A stretch of DNA of 64,000 bases, taken from the NCBI GenBank assembly GCA_020735665.1, contig CP085928.1, positions 2,650,501 to 2,714,500 on the forward strand. The letters are read 5' to 3'. Origin of the DNA: Lachnospiraceae bacterium GAM79. GTDB lineage: Bacteria > Bacillota > Clostridia > Lachnospirales > Lachnospiraceae. The position numbers and the translations under genes were made by a program. The notes beneath the pieces are model-generated. The model did not search any database, was not told the origin of the DNA, and saw only the letters and a program-made list of their open reading frames with translations. Shown here piece after piece: positions 54,418-62,030 of this stretch. Position 1 is the stretch's first letter. Each line of letters begins with the position of its first letter.

Positions 54418-57156
54418 TTGGTAAACAGGATCGTAGTCGGAGCGGACAGCTTCAGTATACATGGAAAATTTGATGAGCAGGGGATGTTCCTTTTGATGGA
54501 AGAGGGCGATATCCTTTCAGATGAGGATTTTGCGCGTATCGTGACCTTTGTTGATGACCACAGGAACGGAGATATCTTTCTGTTGCCGAAGAAATACGGA
54601 CCGAGCAGGAACAGCAAGAAGGGAATTATGTATGCGCCGTTTTCCGCATATCGCGAGAAAGGAAAGCATGCGCCCTGGCTTGCACAGAAGCTGGACAGAG
54701 ATCAGGAATTTCATGGTGTCTATGAGCAGCTTGCAAATGGTGTGATCTCTACGGAGATTTTAAGATTCCTGCACGGATTTACACCATTCGGTATGATATT
54801 TAAGGGAAGTCTGTTAAATCAGTTGATGGAGATTGCAGATGCCGGAATACAGAATGCCGGGCAGGATGCAAATGTGACATTCGGAAGCCCTGCACACACA
54901 TTGGAGGACGTTCTGGTAAAGGGATCATTTCCGGTATTAAAATGGCTGCTTGCGGTTCAGGCAAGAGCCTGTCTGGATGAGAAGCTCTATTATATCGATG
55001 GTGTTGACTATACTTTGAAAAACAGCTTTGAAGGGGATAAGACCTTTTTTGAAGGAATCTATGACCGGGCATGGTATAAGGATACCGTTGATCAGCTGAT
55101 CGAATGGTTAAAGGAAATGTCCATCCATCAGGAAACCCTGCAAATGCTTGTTATGCAGCATGCACTGTTCATTGTAAAATTTATGATCCAGGCAAATCTC
55201 GATAACCTGAACAAGCATTTATTTGAAGAGACCGACGGCGAGGCTTTTTTGTGGAAGCTTGGGGAAGTGCTCTCTTATATAGATGATTCGATCATTTGTG
55301 AGAATCAGGGATATCATGTGGATATGAAGAATGAAGACTGTCTGGTATGGGTATTGCTGATCTTAAAGTATAAGGACACCGGTCTGGAATTTGATTTTGC
55401 GGATGGCTGCTACAGCTATAATGATATTCAGATCGGAGAACTTACGAAGCCGACGGCGGACATTCAGTTTATGGATAATAAAGATATGGAGGATCACACA
55501 GAGCTTACGATCGAAGGACGGTTATCGCCGATTCTTTTGATGAATGGAGCAGAGTTTGGTGTTCTGGTCGGTGACCGCTTCTATCCGGCAGAATATAATG
55601 AGCGGTATGCACATACAAAAGCATTTGGCATGTCGATCTTCAAGCTTCGGGCATTTACGATCCGGGTGGAGCTTCCATATGGACAGGAAACAGAACTGGC
55701 TTATGTAACAAGAGTCCGGGCGGATGTCTTTGAAAATGGTGAAACGATGGGAATGTCGGTAGAGGATCTTCCGGTCACTCTGGAATTCGATTCTCATTTC
55801 AGCCGTTTGTGCGACCGTTTCCGTCACAGCTATTGGAAGATCAATAAGAAGCTGTATATGTATAAGACAGAAGCCAATATCATGAAGGTTGATCCGGTAA
55901 AGCATGGGAAGATTGCAGGCAGAGAACTGACGTTATGGCGAGATATGTTTGCAACCGGACAGAAGAAGGTTATTAAGTTTATCATTGTCCGGGCGTTCTT
56001 AAAGGCAAAGCCGTTTTTAAAGCATCGTCCGATCTGGCTCTTTTTTGATAAGATATATAAGGCGGGGGACTCTGCTGAATATATGTACAAATATGCAAGA
56101 AGCAAGAAGGATGGCATCAAATGCTATTATCTGGCAGATGGGGCATCGGAAGATTACGCACGTCTGGAACGCGAAGGCATGAAGCCGGTCAAACGGAGAA
56201 GCGTCAAGCACCGGTATGCATTTTTGTATGCGGATATGGTGATCGTGTCAAACTCTACCGTCTACGCATTTAATGATTTCGGTACGATCAATTCGGCACT
56301 GATCCGTGATCTGATGAACTTCCATGTAGCCTGTGTCCAGCATGGTATGTCTATCCAGAAGATTGCAGTTGCGCAGAACCGGTTGAGAGATAATACACGG
56401 TTGTATTTCTGTGCATCCAAATATGAGATTGAAAATCTATCGAAGCCAATCTACGGCTATGAGGGTTATGATGCATTGAAGCTGACCGGAGTACCGCGTT
56501 ATGATGGACTTATAAATGAAGATAAACGGCAGATCCTGTTATCCCCGACCTGGCGGATGCAGGCAGCAGTTCCGGTTACAAAGAATGAGGGTGTGAGCCG
56601 TGACTACAATCCACTTTTTAAGGAGACAACCTATTATCAGGTATATAACAGCCTTATTAATGATGAGCGTCTGATCGCTGCGGCACAGAAATATAATTAT
56701 AAGATCGTCTATGTACTGCATCCGATCGTCAGCCCGCAGATCGATGATTTTGATAAGAATCCTTCGGTAGAGATCATTCCGGCGGTTGCCGTTCATGGAC
56801 ATTCCGGTGTCAATTATGAGAAGGTGTTCCGGGAATCCAGTCTGATGGTTTCGGATTTCTCCGGTGTTCAGTTCGATTTTGCTTATATGCGTAAGCCGGT
56901 GGTCTACCTGCACCATCACGATATACCGAAGCATTATGAGGAAGGAACCTTCCACTATGATACGATGGGATTTGGCGAGATCTGTGAGGACAACGACGAA
57001 TTGATCGATGTTCTGATCTCTTATATGCAGAATAACTGCGAGATGAAACCGGAGTACCGCAGACGTGCCGATGATTTCTTCCGGTTTGACGACCATGACA
57101 ACTGTGAACGGATCTATGATGTCATGATCGACTACCAGAAGACAAAGATTCATTAA
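54418..57156 (+). CDS. large CDP-glycerol glycerophosphotransferase family protein
   Basis: 912 residues, TTG start behind AGGAGGAAGTGACAG. Residues 1-about 300 form an alpha-helical N-terminal region not found in the compact enzyme at 7 kb. About 340-480 is a beta-rich region (YGQETELAYVTRVRADVF) that resembles the N-terminal domains of TarF/TarL-like long forms. The catalytic part (about 530-905) shows FHVACVQHGMSIQK (base His), TGVPRYDGL, KRQILLSPTWRM, VYVLHPIVSP and MVSDFSGVQFDFAYMRKPVVYL. A polymerase or second-step transferase for a poly(alditol phosphate) chain is likely. Its stop overlaps the stop of the convergent PPK2 gene. Confidence 0.87.
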   Translation: MVNRIVVGADSFSIHGKFDEQGMFLLMEEGDILSDEDFARIVTFVDDHRNGDIFLLPKKYGPSRNSKKGIMYAPFSAYREKGKHAPWLAQKLDRDQEFHGVYEQLANGVISTEILRFLHGFTPFGMIFKGSLLNQLMEIADAGIQNAGQDANVTFGSPAHTLEDVLVKGSFPVLKWLLAVQARACLDEKLYYIDGVDYTLKNSFEGDKTFFEGIYDRAWYKDTVDQLIEWLKEMSIHQETLQMLVMQHALFIVKFMIQANLDNLNKHLFEETDGEAFLWKLGEVLSYIDDSIICENQGYHVDMKNEDCLVWVLLILKYKDTGLEFDFADGCYSYNDIQIGELTKPTADIQFMDNKDMEDHTELTIEGRLSPILLMNGAEFGVLVGDRFYPAEYNERYAHTKAFGMSIFKLRAFTIRVELPYGQETELAYVTRVRADVFENGETMGMSVEDLPVTLEFDSHFSRLCDRFRHSYWKINKKLYMYKTEANIMKVDPVKHGKIAGRELTLWRDMFATGQKKVIKFIIVRAFLKAKPFLKHRPIWLFFDKIYKAGDSAEYMYKYARSKKDGIKCYYLADGASEDYARLEREGMKPVKRRSVKHRYAFLYADMVIVSNSTVYAFNDFGTINSALIRDLMNFHVACVQHGMSIQKIAVAQNRLRDNTRLYFCASKYEIENLSKPIYGYEGYDALKLTGVPRYDGLINEDKRQILLSPTWRMQAAVPVTKNEGVSRDYNPLFKETTYYQVYNSLINDERLIAAAQKYNYKIVYVLHPIVSPQIDDFDKNPSVEIIPAVAVHGHSGVNYEKVFRESSLMVSDFSGVQFDFAYMRKPVVYLHHHDIPKHYEEGTFHYDTMGFGEICEDNDELIDVLISYMQNNCEMKPEYRRRADDFFRFDDHDNCERIYDVMIDYQKTKIH

Positions 57157-58625
57157 GATATAGCTTTTTCTATAGCATCAACTATGATCTCCAGGGTTTT
57201 TAACCGGGCATATTTTTTATCGACTGATTCGATGATGTGCCATGGAGCATAGGTGGTGCTTGTTTTTTGCAGCATTTCATTGACGGCTGTTTCGTATTGA
57301 TCCCATTTTTCACGGTTCCGCCAGTCCTCATCTGTGATCTTCCATTGTTTTTCCGGTGTATTCTGACGCAGCGTGAATCGTTCAAGCTGAGTGTCTTTAT
57401 CAATCTGTATCCAGAATTTGATGATCACAGCACCCCAGTCATACAGTTCTTTTTCAAATTCGTTGATTTCGTTGTAAGCACGTTTCCAGTCATTTTCACT
57501 GCAAAATCCTTCGATCCGTTCTACCATGACTCTGCCATACCATGTTCGGTCGAAGATAGCTACATGACCGGAGCGTGGAAGCCTGGTGAAGAAACGCCAG
57601 AGGAAATGTCGGGATTTTTCATACGGAAGAGGACTTGCGATTGGGAATACTTCGTAACCGCGAGGATCTAATGCTTCCGTTACACGCTTGATATTGCCGC
57701 CTTTTCCGGCAGCATCCCAACCTTCGTATGCAATGATGACAGGAATCTTTTTGTGGTAAATGCTGTTGTGCAGCTCTCGAAGCTTTCCCTGTAATTCTTT
57801 CAGATGTTTGGAATATTCTTCATCAGATACCGTCTTGTCCTGTAAAGAGATATCCGACAGCTTCGGCATGTCCATAAGAGGGAATACATTCTGTGGGATC
57901 GGAACTGCCAGTGAATGATTTTGTAGGGCAACATCGATTCCTTCGGTCAGGATTTCTAGAACCTGAAGCTCTGCCCATTTCTTGGAGCTGCCATCGATGA
58001 TATACCATGGTGCGCGGGAAGAATCGGTAGCATCTAAGAATTTGTCAAAAATATCCATGTATTTGTCATAATGCTTGTTCTGTGCAAGGTCGGTATCGGT
58101 CACTCTCCATTTGGTTGCAGGATCATCGGCAAGCGTCCGGATCCGTTTCTTCTGTTCTTTCTTCGAGATGTTCAGGAAGAATTTGACAACCAGATAGCCG
58201 TTATCGGTCAGCTGTCGTTCAAATCTCCGAACATTGGCAATTCGAAGCTCGTAGTCTTTTTTTGACAATTCTTTGTGTGCGTATTCACGCGTAAGCTGAT
58301 CCATCCAGCCGGAATCCATAAAGACAAAATTGCCGGCTTCCGGTATCTCTTTTACAAATCGCCAGAGAAATGGTTTCCGTCTGTCTTCTTCTCTGACCTT
58401 TTCCAGCGATGCAACCCGGTAAAAACGTGGATCGATATTGTTGATGATCCGTCCGACCAGACTGCCTTTGCCGGAAGTACCCCAGCCTTCTACCAGAACA
58501 ATGACCGGAAGCTTGTGTTCCCGGACGGCTAGCGTCTGCGCCGCCAGCTTTTCCTGCAAAGCCTTTAACCGTGTCTTCATTTCCTCGTCCGATGGCTTTT
58601 CCTTCATAATTCGATTATTCAACAT
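57153..58625 (-). CDS. two-domain polyphosphate kinase 2 (polyphosphate:AMP phosphotransferase type)
   Basis: 490 residues from ATG 58625 (GGGGG 8 nt upstream); GTG 58634 is possible. Two tandem PPK2 domains. The first has VEGWGTSGKGSLV (Walker A), SGWMDQLTREY and a basic lid RIRTLADDPATKWRV. The second has YEGWDAAGKGGNIK, FDRTWYGRVMVERIEGF and the lid RFTLRQNTPEKQWKIT. The double-domain form is the class that phosphorylates AMP to ADP with polyphosphate, with one domain usually catalytic. The first domain deviates most (Thr-Ser in place of Ala-Ala; Ser-Gly-Trp in place of Asp-Arg-Thr-Trp) and may be structural. Ends overlapping the neighbour by 4 nt. Confidence 0.9.
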   Translation of the reverse strand: MLNNRIMKEKPSDEEMKTRLKALQEKLAAQTLAVREHKLPVIVLVEGWGTSGKGSLVGRIINNIDPRFYRVASLEKVREEDRRKPFLWRFVKEIPEAGNFVFMDSGWMDQLTREYAHKELSKKDYELRIANVRRFERQLTDNGYLVVKFFLNISKKEQKKRIRTLADDPATKWRVTDTDLAQNKHYDKYMDIFDKFLDATDSSRAPWYIIDGSSKKWAELQVLEILTEGIDVALQNHSLAVPIPQNVFPLMDMPKLSDISLQDKTVSDEEYSKHLKELQGKLRELHNSIYHKKIPVIIAYEGWDAAGKGGNIKRVTEALDPRGYEVFPIASPLPYEKSRHFLWRFFTRLPRSGHVAIFDRTWYGRVMVERIEGFCSENDWKRAYNEINEFEKELYDWGAVIIKFWIQIDKDTQLERFTLRQNTPEKQWKITDEDWRNREKWDQYETAVNEMLQKTSTTYAPWHIIESVDKKYARLKTLEIIVDAIEKAIS

Positions 58626-58643
58626 ACATAACACCCCCTGTGT

Positions 58644-58860
58644 AATAATGAAATTAATTTTTTTATATTGTGTGAATTATGCGTTGGGATATCTTAACTT
58701 ACCAATACAGGGGCATTTGAGGTCGCCGGTCCTTAGATGGCGCATTAGCGGCATCTTAGTACCGTTGCAGACCGAAACGAGCGGAAGCGTCCCCTGATTG
58801 GTAATGTTAAAGGTATCCCATGCATATCAATGTATAATTTAAAAAATTAATTTCATTATT
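58644..58860. repeat. 217-bp palindromic element with conserved core, copy 1
   Basis: Perfect 20-bp terminal inverted repeats (58644-58663 and 58841-58860), an imperfect inner stem, and a core at 58708-58796 that begins CAGGGGCATTTGAG and ends GAGCGGAAGCGTCCCCTG. The core is shared with 61131-61218. Compensatory differences: CGC/GCG here against CAC/GTG there, and GGTC/GACC against GTCC/GGAC. The GC-GGAA-GC minihairpin is a GNRA loop. It lies 18 nt upstream of the PPK2 start on the other strand. No coding frame. Confidence 0.85.
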
Positions 58861-58959
58861 TTCCGGTTATATCATAAAGTCAATGGACAAAATGCATTAA
58901 ATATCAAATCGAGAAGAACACGCATATAAAAATTTTTTTTATTGTGTTAACAAATCCTA

Positions 58960-58988
58960 TTGTCATGCCGACTGTTATATTGTAGAAT
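58960..58988 (+). promoter_or_regulatory. promoter of the small HTH gene
   Basis: TTGTCA (58960-58965), 17 bp, TAGAAT (58983-58988). The leader to the start at 59118 contains a GCATTCTTT/AAAGAATGC hairpin (59056-59083) just upstream of the Shine-Dalgarno CAGGAGGG. Confidence 0.6.
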
Positions 58989-59117
58989 ATACATGAGGTT
59001 AGGGTTGGATTCTTGTAGAATTTATTTTGTGCTGAATTTTGAAATAATATTGAATGAAAGCATTCTTTTTTTTTCAGAAAGAATGCACATAGGAATGATA
59101 CAGGAGGGACGCAGACT

Positions 59118-59309
59118 ATGACATCAGGTGAAGAATTATTAGAATTAAGAAAGTCTACAGGAATGAACAGACGCGAATTTGCTGAGTATTTCGAGATACC
59201 GTATAGAACTGTACAGGACTGGGAACTTGGAAATAGAAGAATGCCATACTATCTTCTTCGTCTTATGGTTTACAAAGTAGACAAAGAAAATCTTGCAAAG
59301 CAGGACTGA
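59118..59309 (+). CDS. small helix-turn-helix DNA-binding protein
   Basis: 63 residues, one XRE-like helix-turn-helix: LLELRKSTGMNRREFAEYFEIPYRTVQDWELGNRRMP with the Trp-Glu-X-Gly-X-Arg signature of Cro/C1 and MqsA-like families. No effector domain. Its own promoter and terminator make it monocistronic. It lies 125 nt upstream of the Wadjet operon in the same direction, so it might regulate it, but similar solo genes are common in this group outside defence loci. Confidence 0.85.
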   Translation: MTSGEELLELRKSTGMNRREFAEYFEIPYRTVQDWELGNRRMPYYLLRLMVYKVDKENLAKQD

Positions 59310-59352
59310 TTCAGGTAATTATTTTTTAAACAGATGATGGGCGAATAGGTAT

Positions 59353-59393
59353 TGAAAAATCACGGGCATGTTATGTGTCCGTGATTTTTTAAG
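59353..59393 (+). terminator. terminator after the HTH gene
   Basis: Stem AAAAATCACGG / CCGTGATTTTTT with loop of about 13 nt. Confidence 0.85.
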
Positions 59394-59434
59394 AAAAACA
59401 GAAAATAAAGCACACAAAACAGGGAGTAGAAACA

Positions 59435-61072
59435 GTGGCAAAGCAGTACGTGATGATCAATGACATAATCGAAGAACATAATGCGAGAATGTATAACTTA
59501 AGAAAATACTACCCGTTTTTTGTGTTATCGGAAACTGCATTTACACAGTACAAGGATGGACGATATAACAGTTTGGATATGGGATATATCACCATGGCGG
59601 TACTGCGTTTTTTTATTGAGGAAAACAACTTCAACGAGAGGGACATCACATATCCCCAGTGTGAAGCATTTATAAAAGAGCTACTGATCCGTGATTTCGA
59701 TATTGAGATCGAGGACGAGGATATGGCAGACCTGATCTTATATATATTTGACAAGATCAGAAATGACGGAAAAGCATTTGAATTTACATTTTACGATCCG
59801 GGTAAGAAGCAGAAGAAGACCGGACGTGTCAGACTGATCGACAGCCGGATCACGGATGGAAAAGTGCTCTATTACATAACTGCGGATGGGATAGAATTCT
59901 ATCTTGATACCAAGGAGATCAAGGACGAGAGCAAGATCAATGTAGAACAGGTTTTGCTTGAGAAGATGATCACCGGAGAGAATTTCAAGGGAGGTATCGA
60001 GGTTGTCAAGCGGATCAACAGCGAAGTGAACCGGCTTGTAAGAGAAAAAGACGATATCGTAGATCTGCTTTCTTACGATGTATTCGCCGGGGCAGAAGCT
60101 TATGAGAAATATATGAAGACGGTTGGAAAATGGTTTTCCGAGGAACAGAAATTATTTGCGAAGAACAAGACGCTGGTCGATAAGGCAGTTGCGAAAGCGA
60201 ACTTTGACCACCTGACAAAAGGTTCTACGTTGTTGGATGAGATTAGTCAGTTGGAACTGGAATTGAAGAAGACCATATTAAAGCATGGAAATCTGATCAA
60301 CAGCACCATGGAATTACAGAATATATCGGACAACATTATTCAGAAGGCGAAGTTAAAGCGTCTGCGTCCGGTATTTGATTTTGAAAAGGAATTACAGAAG
60401 ATGATCAGGGAGGATCGGCCGGATAAGATGGGCATGATCCTTGCTCCTTTATTTGCACCGGCGATCGCAAAGTCATTTTCGATGACATCGATCGACAATC
60501 TTCTTACGCTCAAATCAGAGGATGAGGCGAAGATGGTGACAGCAAAGAAAGAAGATGTAAATGCAAACTTCCGCTATGAGGATGAGATCGAGGAAGAACG
60601 CTCCGGCAGGAACTACGGTAAGTTATTCTTTGAACTGATGGATGTACTTGTCCGCTGGAAGAAACTCAGCCTGAAAGAATTCAACGGATTCCTTGAGATA
60701 CGATTTGGAAAAGAAATCTATGAGAATGCCGATTATTACGCATTCCTTACCCATCTGGCACAGAAGAAGGAATATGATATCAGCCGGATGTTAAAGAAGC
60801 AGGATACCATGCTTGAAAAGCTGGTAGTTGACAGCATCCGGGAATATCAGAAGGTTCGGGACAGCATCGGAGAGCAGCAGATACCACAGGCTACAGCCGA
60901 CAGCATTTCAACCGTAAGCGTACCGGACATTTATTCGGAAGATGCTTATGCTCCGGACATCTCATTTGAGCCATACAAAGATATGCGCTTCACGCTGACC
61001 TTTGACAGCACCGAGGAGATCCCGGTTGGAGAGGATATGTATGTGACGAACATCCTGTTTGAAGTGCGATAG
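59435..61072 (+). CDS. jetA: JetA, kleisin-like subunit of the Wadjet plasmid-defence complex
   Basis: 545 residues, GTG start behind GGGAGTAGAAACA. N-terminal winged-helix region (about 15-100; YPFFVLSETAFTQYKDGRYNSL), then a long helical part with the linker rich in Lys/Glu and a C-terminal winged-helix (LTLTFDSTEEIPVGEDMYVTNILFEV). I recognise it as a JetA/DUF5716-type protein. JetA bridges the SMC-like JetC heads and recruits JetB, as MukF does in MukBEF. Wadjet complexes extrude and cleave circular plasmid DNA. Neighbouring jetB and jetC, in this order, support the call. The expected nuclease subunit JetD would lie past the window. Confidence 0.85.
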   Translation: MAKQYVMINDIIEEHNARMYNLRKYYPFFVLSETAFTQYKDGRYNSLDMGYITMAVLRFFIEENNFNERDITYPQCEAFIKELLIRDFDIEIEDEDMADLILYIFDKIRNDGKAFEFTFYDPGKKQKKTGRVRLIDSRITDGKVLYYITADGIEFYLDTKEIKDESKINVEQVLLEKMITGENFKGGIEVVKRINSEVNRLVREKDDIVDLLSYDVFAGAEAYEKYMKTVGKWFSEEQKLFAKNKTLVDKAVAKANFDHLTKGSTLLDEISQLELELKKTILKHGNLINSTMELQNISDNIIQKAKLKRLRPVFDFEKELQKMIREDRPDKMGMILAPLFAPAIAKSFSMTSIDNLLTLKSEDEAKMVTAKKEDVNANFRYEDEIEEERSGRNYGKLFFELMDVLVRWKKLSLKEFNGFLEIRFGKEIYENADYYAFLTHLAQKKEYDISRMLKKQDTMLEKLVVDSIREYQKVRDSIGEQQIPQATADSISTVSVPDIYSEDAYAPDISFEPYKDMRFTLTFDSTEEIPVGEDMYVTNILFEVR

Positions 61073-61078
61073 ATGATA

Positions 61079-61271
61079 TTTGAACAAAAAAATAGTATGT
61101 ATATTGTCTGTAAATATTGATTTGTTAATACAGGGGCATTTGAGTCCGCCGGTACTTGATGGCACATGAGTGGCATCTTAGTACCGCTGCAGGACTCAAC
61201 GAGCGAAAGCGTCCCCTGATTGACAAAGTCAATATATACAGACAAATATATGAATAGATATTTTGTTCAAA
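61079..61271. repeat. 193-bp palindromic element with conserved core, copy 2
   Basis: Outer arms TTTGAACAAAA (61079-61089) and TTTTGTTCAAA (61261-61271), inner arms TGTCTGTA/TACAGACA and ATTGA..TTTGT/ACAAA..TCAAT. The core at 61131-61218 starts CAGGGGCATTTGAGTCC and ends GAGCGAAAGCGTCCCCTG. Same core as copy 1 with compensatory changes, while the outer arms are unrelated in sequence yet still self-complementary. It fills the 232-nt gap between jetA and jetB, where Wadjet genes normally abut or overlap. GC-GAAA-GC is a GNRA minihairpin on the plus strand. Confidence 0.85.
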
Positions 61272-61304
61272 CATCAATGATAAAAATACATGTGAGGAAA
61301 AAAG

Positions 61305-62030
61305 ATGGACAGCAGAAATTTGGATAAGGCGATTGAGATCTACGCCAGACTGATACAGGGCGAAACGATCGCGAAAGCAAGCAGAGAAAACAGTGCTCTG
61401 TACGAAGATTATTATGGAAATGCAGAGGTCTACGAGATTGTAGGCAATCTGTTAAAGAAACTGAATCTGAGTATTTACGAATACAATGAAGCACTTTATA
61501 TCACTCCGGGTGAAGGCAACCGGGTATTTGGTTATACAAATGACGATATGAAGCGCATACTTGGACTGCGGCTGAATAAAGAATTGTTCCTATGCTATTT
61601 CCTCATGTATGTGATCCTGCTGTATTTTTATAAAGATTCCGGAAGCTATCAGTTCCGTGAATTTATCAAGCCGGAAAAGGTGATTGAAGAGGCGGACAAA
61701 TATCTGGCAGATGTGACGAAGCGGTTGTCTGTATTTTCCGCAGAGGATGTCGGGGCAGAGAGCTTTAAAGCGGTTGGACTGCTGTGGGATGAGCTTCCGG
61801 CAGTCAGTCATGCAGTCTATGACGGAGAAAAGACGAAGGCGTCAAAGGCATCCAAATCCGGTTATGTGAAGCTGACATTTAACTTTATGGTCAGCCAGAA
61901 ATTATTTGTCGAGAACGAAGAACGCTACTATCCGACCGATCGGTTCAAGGCGTTATGTGAGAATTACTTTGAAGAATACAGGGGACGTCTGTATCAGCTG
62001 CTTGGAGGTGAAGAGGATGCCGTGCATTAA
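61305..62030 (+). CDS. jetB: JetB, KITE/MukE-like Wadjet subunit
   Basis: 241 residues, ATG behind GAGGAAAAAAG. Resembles DUF6063-type Wadjet proteins: helical N-terminus (KAIEIYARLIQGETIAKAS), winged-helix pieces (YEIVGNLLKKLNLSIYEYNEALYITPG) and a C-terminal SGYVKLTFNFMVSQKLFVENEERYYPTDRFKALCENYF. JetB binds the kleisin JetA and DNA as MukE does. Its last 14 nt overlap jetC, which confirms the unit continues as an operon, whereas the spacing to jetA is unusually wide because of the hairpin element. Confidence 0.85.
   Translation: MDSRNLDKAIEIYARLIQGETIAKASRENSALYEDYYGNAEVYEIVGNLLKKLNLSIYEYNEALYITPGEGNRVFGYTNDDMKRILGLRLNKELFLCYFLMYVILLYFYKDSGSYQFREFIKPEKVIEEADKYLADVTKRLSVFSAEDVGAESFKAVGLLWDELPAVSHAVYDGEKTKASKASKSGYVKLTFNFMVSQKLFVENEERYYPTDRFKALCENYFEEYRGRLYQLLGGEEDAVH

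Noticed and set aside
56539-57153. 204-codon minus-strand frame inside the large CDP-glycerol transferase
   Set aside because: Shadow of the well-supported plus-strand gene; no recognisable domain.
58644-58860. Simple MITE or IS end
   Set aside because: No target-site duplication is evident at the ends, and the second copy has unrelated terminal arms, so fixed transposase-recognised ends are not supported.
61079-61271. Rho-independent terminator after jetA
   Set aside because: The stem is far too long and branched and no T-tract follows on the plus strand; jetB and jetC must be transcribed through it unless an unseen promoter exists.
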